NCBI GenBank assembly: GCA_018398765.1
Contig: JAHBMJ010000041.1
Coordinates: forward strand, 7,755 to 30,254
Origin: Chromera velia
Lineage: Eukaryota; Sar; Chromeraceae
DNA: 22,500 nucleotides
Direction: 5' to 3'
Each line of letters begins with the position of its first letter. Position 1 is the first letter of the stretch. The notes below the pieces were generated by a model. It ran no database searches and had not been told where the DNA came from. It was given only the letters and a program-made list of their open reading frames with translations. Shown piece by piece: positions 9,039 to 18,171 of the stretch. The translations under genes were made by a program, and so were the position numbers.

Positions 9039-12000
9039 AGGCTGCTTCTTTCAGCAATCGGCGCTGACTATGATCTTAATTCCTGTCTCTGTTTGCAGAT
9101 CGAGAGATGACGAGCTGTCTCAGTTCGCTGCCTCTGACACAGACTTGATGCTGACGATGCTGACGTTCGTGCTTCTGATTTCTTACAGTGCTGCGGTGTC
9201 GTTCTCGTGTGACCTCTACAAGAGCAAGTCAGTGAATGAATACGAACATAAATAAAACAAAAGGAGCCGTTTTTCACCGTCTGTCTCTGCTCCTGATAAG
9301 TGCATGACTGGTGCTGAAGTTGAGCCCCTATTTCTGAGTCCTCTTGCTGGAGGCGTGTTGAGTGAGGTCGACTGGGGACTTTCTTTTGTGCGTGTTGTTG
9401 TGAGTTTTCGTCAAAGTTGACGATGAGCTTTGTGTAATAATCCTCGAAATCCATGCATCTGGTGTGGGACTTGCAGGGCCATTCCTGCATTGGCTGGGTG
9501 CACAGCTGCTGTGCTCGGGTGTCTGGCGGGCATAGGTCTAGCGTCACTTTTCGGAGTGAAGTTTGTCCCCACAGCCCTGGTGACAATCTTCCTGGTCCTC
9601 GGTATCGGTGTGGACGATGCCTTCGTGATTTTGAACGCCTACAACCTCGCGTATCTGGTTGAACTTGCAAGGGTGGGTCGGTTTTCTTGTGTGGCGTGTT
9701 TGGGTAGTCATCTGCTTGTACGCATTGAAGGAGAGACAGACCATATGAATGAGTCCTTGTGGATAGACAGATCTCAAGACGCACAGACAACCGGCAATTG
9801 TCTATCCTTCTGGTTCCCTCTCTGGCCGACAGGCCCGATTTGCTGCTGCTCCTTTTTCCCCCTGCCATATAAGCATCATTCTCATCCTCCCTGCCCCCTT
9901 CGCTTGCAGGATCGAGTGGCCCTCGCAATGAAGGACTCCGGAGTGGGTATCACAATGACGACGTCCACCAACATTCTCGCGTTCCTCATCGGAAGCTCGG
10001 CACCCTACCTGGCCATCAGGAACTTTTGTTACTTTTCTGCACTCGGAATGCTCATGGGGTGAGTCAGTCTCTCAGCCAAACAGAGAGAATCGGTTTTTCA
10101 AAAGCCATCTGTTACTTTTGTTCTCTGTTCCTTCGACGGCGCTTATAGTGCTGCAATTTCATTCAGCTGATCGACACCTGGCTGCGATCTGGCAGGCCCC
10201 TTCGACCGCATGGAAGCTCTCACGCAGCCCGCCCCGACCGTTCAAGAGAGAAACGCATGATGCTGATAAAACTATGTAACCCAACGAACGCTTTGCAGGT
10301 ACATCATGAGTAACACTTTCTTCGTCGCGTTCCTTGTCTTGGACGCCAAGCGTGAGGAGGCCGGTCGTCTTCTCTGTTTCTGTCTGCCGGCACAGAGCGA
10401 CGTGGAGGCCCGAGTCGAGGCAAGAGAGAACAAAAAGATGCAAGCGACAATGCAGATGCAAGCCACCGGATCTCACGGAAGAAACGGAGGAGCCACAGGG
10501 TCCCATGGGCGCAACATGGCTGCCACAGGAAGGAACGTTTCGAACATGACTATGAGGCAAACCTTCCAGGGCACTCTCGCAGAGGCACAGGCAAAGAACC
10601 CCAACAACTTCTCGCTGGTCGCCTTCAAGGCCAGGATCGCGATGAAGTATGATGAGGAGGCCCAAGCTGCGGGTCCTAAAAGGTCGGGTCTATCTATCTA
10701 TCTATCTATCTGTCTGTCTGTCTGTCGTCCTGTCGTCTATCTGTCTGTCTGTCTGTCTGTCTAGTTTGTCGGTTTGCCAGCCTCTCTGTTTGTCGATGCT
10801 AGAGTGGGCGGGAAAAGAATGGCAGCGAGAGTTTCCAAAAAATTTTGTTCTTTAGAGACAGATCGTAAATCGCATTCTACTTCTCTTTCCTGTTGCAGGA
10901 TGGTGACCCGCCCAGAGCACCTGAAGATGGGGAATGTCGGATCTCCCTCAGGTCGGTCGGTGTGTCTCTGTTTGTCTTGCTGTCTTTCTCTCCTCTTTGT
11001 CGTTAGCCGTCTTCACCGCACGCTCTAATAGCATGGTGCTGCTCCCCTCAATCAAGTTTCACAGCCGCGTGAGGGTTAAGTGTTTCATGTTTTTGTTTGT
11101 GCGCGAGCCCGTACACTGTAGCCGGCTTTCTATGCATTTGTCTCCTTCCTTCTGTTTATTGTATGCAGGAAAGTCCCATATCTCGATTTCGTACAACCAC
11201 AGAGACGGAACCGGAAGACCGAGGGACAGGGAGAGAGACAGACAGAGAAGACGTGCCAATGATCCGGAGGCAGGGCCCACCCCCGCAGTCAGGGGAGGCG
11301 GACAGGGAGGAGGCATGAACGGAACCATGAACGCGACAGGAAGGACTAACCTGCACTCCACACAGCACAAAATTCTTCAACAGGTCCGTCAGTCAGACAG
11401 AGCGTCGGCCTCTGAGTTCTATTCACTATCCTTTCTTTCGCAGCCACAGGAACTGTATTTGGAGCATTTTTTCGCCTCAAAATAAAAACGAAAGTTTCCC
11501 ACTCTTTCCTCCCATTCTCTCCATCAATAAATTGCTCGACCGTTCCACTGTTGAATTCTTGGTCTTTCTTCCTGCACTCTTGAATCCCTCCACCCATCCA
11601 TCGATCGATCGGTCGCGCCTCCCTCCCTCCGTGCAGGTCCCCGAACTCCTCCACGACGAAATCTTTGAGGAGCCCAAAGGACTGGTGGGTCGAGGATGGC
11701 GTATGTTCTTCCTGCACTACTATGGTCCCTTCATCCTCCACAAGTGGGTGAAGATCTTCCTCCTCCTCGGGTTCGCCGGACTCTTTGCGGCTGCGTGCGT
11801 CGGGTTCTCTCAACTGGGGGCTGGTCTGGATCTGACGGTCAGTTCTTTTTGTCTGCATGCATGTGTTGGTGCATGAGATTCGTGGGTCTTCGTCTAATGG
11901 TTTCTTTGTGTGTCGGTGTCCGATTTTTCTGGCTTAGATGGTTTGACGAACAGTGCTGATGGGTGGGAAGTTGAACGAGAGAGCGAAGAGCACTTTTCCC

Positions 12001-15000
12001 TGTTGACCATGCGTTCTTCATTTTGTGTCCGTTGACTGCGCAGGTCCTCGCTGCTGATGACTCCTACATTGTGGCATACGATCTGGCGACCCGAAAGTAT
12101 TTCGGATCCTTCGACTATCCCGTTGAGATCTTCTTCGAGGACAGACACGAGTGGTACGACCTGGAGGTGCAGGCCAAACTCAGCGAGCTTGAGAATAACT
12201 TGCTGGCCAGCGAGGACATTGAAGTGATTCTCTCACCGTTCCAGAGAATGCTGCAAGACGACGAGTACGGGCCAGACCTCAGGAGTGGAGACCCTTCTAA
12301 GTTCTATCCGACCATTCACAAGGTCAGTGGCTGACAGGAAGGGAACCATGCGTCAGTTTCGGTCTCAGTGTCTCTCTGCATCTCTATTGCTCTCACTATC
12401 TGTGTATCTCTCTGAAGAATAAGGGGGACAAAAAGGGAGAGATAATTTGTGTGTCTGCCTGTCTGTCTGCAGCTGGTAACAGACCCCGACTCCAACTACT
12501 TCAATTTCGGTCGAGACTTCATTTTCGACTCTAACGAGAAGTCAGTCGGTTTTCTCTGACAGTTCCTATCCTTTCAGTGTCGGTTCCCCCTTTTTTGTCG
12601 TTAGTGCTTGGCTCTCTTCTTTCCTATGTGGATATCTTTTCTCCTTCCTCTGTTGGTGTCTTTTCTCCTCTCCTCTTTATCTCCCGGATTTGATGTATTT
12701 TCTGTTCCGCCGTGACATTTGTCTCGTCTCTATGTTGCTGCAGACTGGTGACCTTCAAGTTCAACATTCTACCCAGATTCATGATCAACACAGAAGTGAG
12801 GGCGCAAATGATGACGGAAGTGAGAGAGGTAAGTGCGCTCAGAAATTGAGAGGAGGTCTTTGAANGGGGGGGGGGGGGGGCGCTGAACTCGGGAGTTCCT
12901 TGAGCCCATGCGTCCATCTGCTTCCGTGTATTCTCTTTTTCTGAGCCTCTGAGCAGGTTTGTTTCTCTTCCCTCTGTCAACGCGTTCACTTTCTTGTGCT
13001 GCCTGTTTCTGTAATGAAACCAATCAAGTCCGTGTTCGTTGCAGATCTGCGCCAACGCACGACCAGGCATCACGCCGGTCTCTTTCGGGTGGGTCTCTGG
13101 GCAGGTGGAGAGAGGGAGGGGTGCTGCCTAGACAGGGGTGTGGGATCACCGCGGTGGAAGGAAAAGACACTACTTTGAGTTTTCTTTGTGCTTGTCCTTT
13201 TGTCTCTCCAGTCCGTCTCTGTTTCTGTCTCTCTGTGTGCAACTCTGTTCTCTCCAGGAGATGTTTCAGTTGGGACTCGTGTAGGGTGTCTAGGGTGTGC
13301 TACAGATCTGCTACCCGTGATACACCCTGCAGTTATTGAATTCTACGTCTGCATTGTTTTTTTCTTTTTTGTGACTTCATCGCTTGAGCGCTCGCGTGCA
13401 TGCAGGTATCTATTCATTTTCTTGGAGTCCGATCTTCAAATTCTTCCCGAGGTCATCCAGTCCATGTCTCTGGCCGTGGTGGTCATGTTCCTCATCGCCT
13501 GTCTGTCGATCTCGGACACAGTCTCGATCTTCTTCGTGCTCGCTCTGATGGGAGTGATCGACGTGGAGCTGTTCGGGTTCATGTACTTCTGGGACCTGAA
13601 GCTGAACATGTTGACGATGATCTGTCTGATCATTGCGGCGGGATTCGCGGTTGACTATCTGGCACACGTGTGTCATACCTTCTCACACTGTGAAGGGTAA
13701 GTCGATTGAGCGTACAGGGGGGGTCTTGGATGGAAGTCTTTCTTTCGCTGCCTTGATTGTTGTACGGGGAAGCATGAGATAGAAGCTGGTGACTCAGCTG
13801 GGAGTCGTGGGGAGCTCATTTGATTTTCTGTCGTGTGAGCCCAGCCAGCTTCTAAACCTCTTCTCTGGGGCTCCTTGCCTTGCCTTGCCTTGAAGTCCAA
13901 AGTTGCCCTCTGGTAGGCCTCTGGAACTTCTTTCTCGCACAGAGAAGGATAGGATACTTTTCTGATTCGATGACGTTCCTCCCTGTATGCGTGTGTATGC
14001 GTATATGTATGTGTGAACATATTATGATTGGCTGCATCTATGTGGTGCTTGCAGAGAGACGAGAGACCTCAGAGTAATCGAGACCCTAGTGCTGATGGGA
14101 GTACCTGTGTTCAATGGAGGCATCACGACCATGTTGGGCGTCTTCCTTCTAGCGTTCACCAACTCTTTCATCTTCAGGGTGTTCTTCAAGATGATGACCA
14201 TGGTGCGTTCGTTTTTTTTTTTTTTTTACTTTCATACAGAATGCATCTTCAGGGTGTTCTTCAAGATGATGACCATGGTGTGTTCGCATTTTTTTCTTTT
14301 TTTTTTTTACTTTCATACAGAATGCATCTTCAGGGTGTTCTTCAAGATGATGATCATGGTGCGTTCGTTACTCCGTCGGTTCAAACTGTTTAGCTTCATC
14401 CGTATGAATGTGAAAGTCGAACGACCGGTCTCAGAGGTGTTTGAACGGTCAATGAAGATCAAGGTGACAGAGCCACGCGGAGAAAAAGAGGCCGACACTC
14501 AGTCTCTCCTGCTGTCGTAGATCAGTGGCTTTCCTCTCTCTCCTTGTCCTTTTTCACCACCTTACATCACGACATTCAATCAAATCAGTATGGTGCGGTT
14601 GTACCTGCGGGCTTTTGTTTTGCACATTTAGAAAATCTTCTCTTCCTCATATCATTTCATTCCACTGCAGGTGTGCGGATTCGGGCTTCTGAACGCGCTC
14701 TGCCTGCTTCCCATTCTACTGTCCTACTTTGGGCAACTGAGCACACACGGACACCGCGGAGAGGAAGACGCGAAGACTGCGGGAGGAGACGACAACAAGT
14801 CTCTGGGACTCTCTGACGGCAGACAGAGCAGAGAGAGCGACAGAGACCGACACCGCGATAGGAGGGCCTCCAAAGATCCCATCAAATCCCCAACCATGGA
14901 GACACAACACACAGATCCAGACCGATACCCCGACGAGGGATCCGAGATGCCCTTCTCAGATCAATTCGTGTATGACTCATCCGGACGCCCCATTCCCCTC

Positions 15001-15714
15001 AATCACGTCACATCCCCCAACGCCCACGCACCCGCCAGAGAGGTCCTTTCTGAGGGGGAGAGGTCGGACAGACGGGGGGACAGAAGAGGGGACAGCCGAA
15101 AAGTTGGTGGAAACTCACGAAGGAACAGCCGCGGCCCCACACCAGCTGTCCGGGGCCAGACCCTCCAGGCTCCCCCCCAGGGAGCAGAGGACTCTCTGAA
15201 CCTGACATCCTCCCAGAACTACCGAGGTCAAAACCCGCCTCGTGAGAACAGGGAGATGAGCGGTACACTGATGGACGGCACTAGACGCAGAGACTCCGGA
15301 AGGATGGAGTCGGACGGTGAGTTCAGCAGGAGAGAGGGGAGGGGACGGTCATCCTCTCGTCAACCCGGAGGCGAACGTGAACCCCGCGACTCTTCCACGC
15401 GCCGGGGTCATCGTGACTCTTCAACAATCCGCAGAGGGCGTCGGGATCCGTCGGTTCGTCGGGCACCCGCCCCTGCTCCTGCTGAGCATGACGACGGGTT
15501 TGGTGGTGGGATGAGATTCCGTTCCAACTCCCCAAACGCCAGGGGTCGGGAGTCTGGGGGGGATGAGGGTTTCAGAGGTGGGGAAAGGGGCGGAGGGAGG
15601 GACGGCTCGGTTCGCCGTGGAGAGTCTCGTCGCAACAGCCACAGAAGGGGAAGCTCGGGGAGATACAACGATAGGGAGAGGGGAGCATCGAGCAACAGAA
15701 TGGGCGGGAGGTGA
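5675..15714 (+). CDS. Patched/NPC1/Dispatched-type RND transporter with sterol-sensing domain, 22 exons, 1,508 aa
   Basis: Predicted membrane transporter of the Patched/NPC1 branch of the RND superfamily, which moves sterols or other lipids. Its substrate here is unknown. Exons: 5675-5881, 6010-6052, 6166-6376, 6798-6888, 7171-7500, 7714-7908, 8267-8374, 8608-8663, 9099-9227, 9477-9672, 9910-10058, 10299-10682, 10899-10951, 11169-11383, 11637-11837, 12044-12322, 12473-12540, 12744-12828, 13045-13088, 13406-13696, 14055-14202, 14671-15714. All 21 junctions are GT-AG and phase-consistent, and the joined frame is open. Order: TM1 (about 62-90), lumenal domain 1, TM2-6 with GVDD at 501-504, cytosolic loop, TM7 (about 826-849), lumenal domain 2, TM8-12 with GFAVDYLAH in TM10, then a tail of about 320 residues. 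The start is the first ATG before TM1, and the short N-terminus is cytosolic. Twelve TMs in two repeats and both acidic motifs make the family firm. Patched, NPC1 or Dispatched identity is not resolved. Confidence 0.9.
8432..8487. repeat. TTTC/TTCC microsatellite in intron 7
   Basis: A run of TTTC units passes into TTCC units inside intron 7 (8375-8607), upstream of a long pyrimidine tract and the CATGCAG acceptor. It is a simple repeat that lengthens the polypyrimidine region. Confidence 0.85.
8673..8717. repeat. CAGA microsatellite at the 5' end of intron 8
   Basis: CAGA units begin within about 10 bases of the intron 8 donor (GTCAGA at 8664). They are the reverse complement of the TCTG units near the 3' end of the same intron. 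Confidence 0.88.
8951..9040. repeat. Two TCTG/TGTC microsatellite blocks near the 3' end of intron 8
   Basis: Blocks at 8951-8970 and 9006-9040 are TCTG repeats separated by GAAGAAG-type sequence. They lie upstream of the TTTGCAG acceptor at 9098 and can pair with the CAGA block at 8673-8717. Confidence 0.88.
9099..10390 (+). other. Patched-like exons 9-12: TM2-TM6, sterol-sensing-domain region
   Basis: Five hydrophobic segments run through exon 9 (TM2, LMLTMLTFVLLISYSAAVSF), exon 10 (TM3 and TM4), exon 11 (TM5, ending SALGMLMG) and the start of exon 12 (TM6, YIMSNTFFVAFLVLD). TM4 carries LGIGVDDAFVILNAY at about residues 498-512. Its paired Asp residues match the GxxDD motif required for transport in Patched and related RND proteins. 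This TM2-6 block is where the sterol-sensing domain lies in Patched, NPC1, SCAP and HMG-CoA reductase. Sterol binding itself cannot be read from sequence. Confidence 0.82.
10391..11700 (+). other. Patched-like exons 12-15: large cytosolic loop between TM6 and TM7
   Basis: About 230 residues of low-complexity, mostly polar sequence separate the two RND halves. Exon 12 contains two copies of ATGSHGRN (about 627-634 and 637-644) followed by AATGRN. Exon 14 begins with an Arg/Asp/Glu-rich run (RPRDRERDRQRRR) and carries GPTPAVRG at about 753-760, which recurs in the C-terminal tail. Its end is Gly/Asn/Met-rich. The loop is probably disordered and a site for phosphorylation or partner binding (inference). 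No enzymatic domain is visible. Confidence 0.7.
10689..10762. repeat. CTAT/GTCT compound microsatellite in intron 12
   Basis: CTAT units followed by GTCT units start within 6 bases of the intron 12 donor (GTCGGG at 10683). The donor itself may have been shaped by the repeat, because GGTCGGGTC runs straight into it. Confidence 0.85.
11637..13088 (+). other. Patched-like exons 15-19: TM7 and second lumenal domain
   Basis: Exon 15 supplies a conserved-looking pre-TM7 amphipathic stretch (GWRMFFLHYYGPFILHKW) and TM7 (VKIFLLLGFAGLFAAACVGF). Exons 16-19 encode about 160 residues before TM8, somewhat short for the second exposed domain of the family but complete in phase. Intron 18 holds an N at 12865 followed by about 15 G, an assembly uncertainty that does not touch coding sequence. 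Confidence 0.75.
13872..13892. repeat. CCTTG pentanucleotide repeat in intron 20
   Basis: Four head-to-tail copies of CCTTG. No coding effect. Confidence 0.8.
14169..14370 (+). repeat. Tandem triplication spanning the last splice donor of the Patched-like gene
   Basis: A segment covering the end of exon 21 and the start of intron 21 occurs three times, with copies starting at 14169, 14244 and 14325 (periods 75 and 81 bp). Each copy has the coding core CATCTTCAGGGTGTTCTTCA, the end ...ATG|GT, and then, after the first two copies, a T-rich tract and ACTTTCATACAG. Each copy has its own phase-0 donor (14203 GTGCGT, 14278 GTGTGT, 14359 GTGCGT). Both periods are multiples of three, so the exon frame stays open through all copies. 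The copies differ at very few bases, so the event is recent or the copies are kept alike. Confidence 0.9.
14744..15714 (+). other. Patched-like C-terminal cytosolic tail, Arg/Ser/Gly/Asp-rich
   Basis: About 320 residues after TM12, all in exon 22 and ending at a TAG or TGA-type stop at 15714. The composition is dominated by Arg, Ser, Gly, Asp and Glu, with RS/RG-type stretches (RRGDRRGDSRK, RRGESRRNSHRRG), SP and TP sites, and GPTPAVRG at about 1316-1323. It has no hydrophobic segment or known domain. It is likely disordered and regulatory. The SR/RG character would normally suggest RNA or acidic-partner binding, but in a membrane protein it may instead bind acidic lipids or carry phosphorylation sites. 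This is inference. Confidence 0.7.
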
Positions 15715-18095
15715 GAATCAATGCAATGTGACTGGGCGTGCAGAGAGGGAAACAAGGGTGGGGGGGGGGACACAGGGATGACCGTTCAGTCGATTCGATT
15801 TTACGAAGGAGGAGAGTGAGGTAAAAACTGGACATGCAGGTGAAATAAGAGCGAATGAGAAGGCACTCATCGAATACCAGAGTCTGCAGAGAGGGAGCAG
15901 GTCCTCTGAATTCATTGGAAAGAAACCGCAACTGAATATGATGAGGAGCTCACGGAAGGAGACGATATCAGAATGTGAAGAAGTCGTCAAACGCGAATGG
16001 TGGGGATTGAAAAATAGCTCAAGAACAAGCACATACAGTAGGACTATTGAAACAAAAAAGCGGGGGGAAGGGTAAAGGAAAGCAGGAGGGGGAAAAGCTT
16101 TTGTCTTGGGGTGGGTCTTTCTTTCTCGTGCTCAAATGACTGTCTGTTTCTCGTTATCGCATCTGTTCTGTCCACTCGCCTGTCTGTCTGTCCGTTTTTC
16201 TTCTCATTCGTTCTAGCTGCATGGAGGAGCGTCTGTCGGTCAACTCCGGTGCTTCTTCTTTTTTGCATACGTCCGTGCAATTAAGAGAATTCAACTAGTT
16301 GCGTGCATGCATGTGTGTGTGCGTGTATCGGTGTGTGTGATGCCCGTAAGACAATGAAACGATCGATCAATCGATTGGTCGGTCGGTCAGTCCCTGCAGT
16401 GCAATGCAATGCAGTCGATAGAGACGCCATTCACTCCTTCGTACCCACTGACAGAGTGCCAACAGAGTGCTCGACTGACGGCAAGTCGATTGGGGTCGGG
16501 GGGGGATGGGGTCAGAAAATAATGTTCAAAAGAAAACCAGATGGAGCGGTTGTTTCTCATCCGGAAGGATTCAGAGGATGGGCCTTGGTACGGTACAGGA
16601 CTTGGAAGGGGGATAGGGAAGGGACGTCCAGGTCGAGACAGGAGCCTGAAGAAAGTTGTTTCATGCACCTGCTTGCACCCAGACTTGCGTCCTTTTATGT
16701 GACAGAAGAAGAATCCCTCTCTCATACGACAAACAGAAACCGGTTGAAGAGGTGGTAAGTTTTGGAACAGTTGAATCGACTCATGCCTAGACTCATACAT
16801 ACAGGGGCAGCCATATAGAGCTCCTTCAAATCTTTGAGCACAAATGTAAGAATTCTAAATACTAGACTATGAGAATTATAATGAGATTTAACATTGCTGG
16901 GTTTGATAGGACTTACCCCCACATCACGATCATTACTATCAGATCACGTCGAGATACTGCTATACTACTATTTTAGAGCTAGTTCTAGAGATACTACCAG
17001 TGTATAAGTAGGCAGCACGACTATATGAAAATTTGTAACGAAAGATTACAAAGTAGTATAACTGTAGTACATTGAATTTGTACTGAAATTCCGAAGAGCG
17101 TAAAAATAGCTCTAGGTATAGCTATGCTTATGCACCCAGAGCCTAAACCCAGAAGCCGTTTTAGGACTGGAATTCGGATTATAGAATTCATATTAATTGA
17201 TTGATAGTTTTGAGTTCCCACGTGATCGATCCCACACGTTCAGCTACTAGACGTTGATATATAGACTTTATAGTTTTTATCAATGGATGAATTCATTATG
17301 CAATCGCCAATAATCAGAAAAAAAAATCAAAATTGATAATAAATCTTGAAGTTGTACATATAGATTGAGGTAATTTCTAGACTGTGTGTTTCAATGCATC
17401 GCATTTTTTTCGAACGAACGGATGTTGTATCTGGGTGATGATTGAATTTTTTAGTTCACAGCTCTGATAAAGTTCATTTCTCGTTCGAGGTGTTCTCCTT
17501 CTTTTATCCTTCTTTTTAAATTTATTCACAAGTACAGACTACATGCCACATGGACAAAACGATTTCGATTCAACTAAGAATCGATCGATGGATCGAAGAA
17601 ATGATACAAGTCACCTCTTTCCCCCAATCGTTTCCTTTCTTTCCTTAATTTTTCTTTTCTTCCACAGGGAACAAGCTTCCTTCGTTCGACCTGTCCCGTC
17701 CTCCTGTGCCCATACACGCTAGAGAGCCCGCCAGTACGTGCATCTCAACGAATGCCCTAGCTGCCACCATACGGACGTACGCATGGATCATGCAGCCAAG
17801 ATCCACCCGTCGTCCATGGCCTGCCTTAGTTTCTGGCTGCCTGCAAGCGTGCCTGTCTGCATGCATGCCTGCATGGCTGGGTTATGGTAGGGACATGGGT
17901 CAGTCAGTGACCTCCCCTCTTTGTTGCATGCTTCTTCGACGTCTTACTTCGAGACTCGTGACTCGTCCATCGAAAATCAGACATGCACGAAAACAATGTG
18001 AAGCAAATCAAGCCACTTTCTTTTTTAATAGAAGAAATGTATCACGCGATGAGAGGAATTAAGCGTTGCCACCGTACTGGCAGCCTGCTTTGTGA
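15715..18095. other. 3' flank and spacer after the Patched-like gene
   Basis: Positions 15715 to about 16300 probably include the 3' untranslated region of the Patched-like gene. No canonical polyadenylation site could be assigned. Positions 16800-17640 are markedly AT-rich and poor in open frames. An open frame at 16303-16758 begins inside a GT-rich run and has no motif. I see no RNA gene or transposon signature. Confidence 0.45.
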
Positions 18096-18099
18096 TAAA

Positions 18100-18108
18100 G
18101 ACACACAC

Positions 18109-18171
<63 letters not shown>
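18100..18171. repeat. (AC)n-(AG)n compound dinucleotide microsatellite
   Basis: About 47 bases of AC units, with one G interruption, pass directly into about 25 bases of AG units. It lies in the convergent spacer between the two main genes. Confidence 0.9.

Larger units (their letters stand above)
13406..14743 (+). other. Patched-like exons 20-22: TM8-TM12, second RND half
   Basis: Exon 20 encodes TM8 (SLAVVVMFLIACLSI), TM9 and TM10. TM10 contains AAGFAVDYLAHVCHTF, the GxxVDYxxH signature characteristic of Patched/Dispatched/NPC1 proteins and the counterpart of GVDD in TM4. Exon 21 gives PVFNGGITTMLGVFLLAF (TM11), and exon 22 completes TM12 (VCGFGLLNALCLLPILL). The junction between exons 21 and 22 is the one altered by the tandem triplication at 14169-14370. 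Confidence 0.85.

Noticed and set aside
9068-9928. Minus-strand open frame of 286 codons
   Set aside because: It lies across exons 9 and 10 and introns 8-10 of the Patched-like gene, has no motif and includes translated microsatellite.
13250-13340. CCCTGCAG at about 13331 as the acceptor of intron 19
   Set aside because: Joined in phase to exon 19 it meets a stop at once. The CATGCAG at 13405 keeps the frame and gives the conserved pre-TM8 sequence.
15408-15773. Minus-strand open frame of 121 codons opposite the Patched-like tail
   Set aside because: A mirror of the Arg/Ser/Gly-rich exon 22. Its Pro/Ser/Leu composition follows from the complementary strand.
16303-16758. Plus-strand open frame of 151 codons after the Patched-like gene
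   Set aside because: It starts in a GT-rich stretch and has mixed composition, no motif and no TGCAG-type junction linking it to neighbours.
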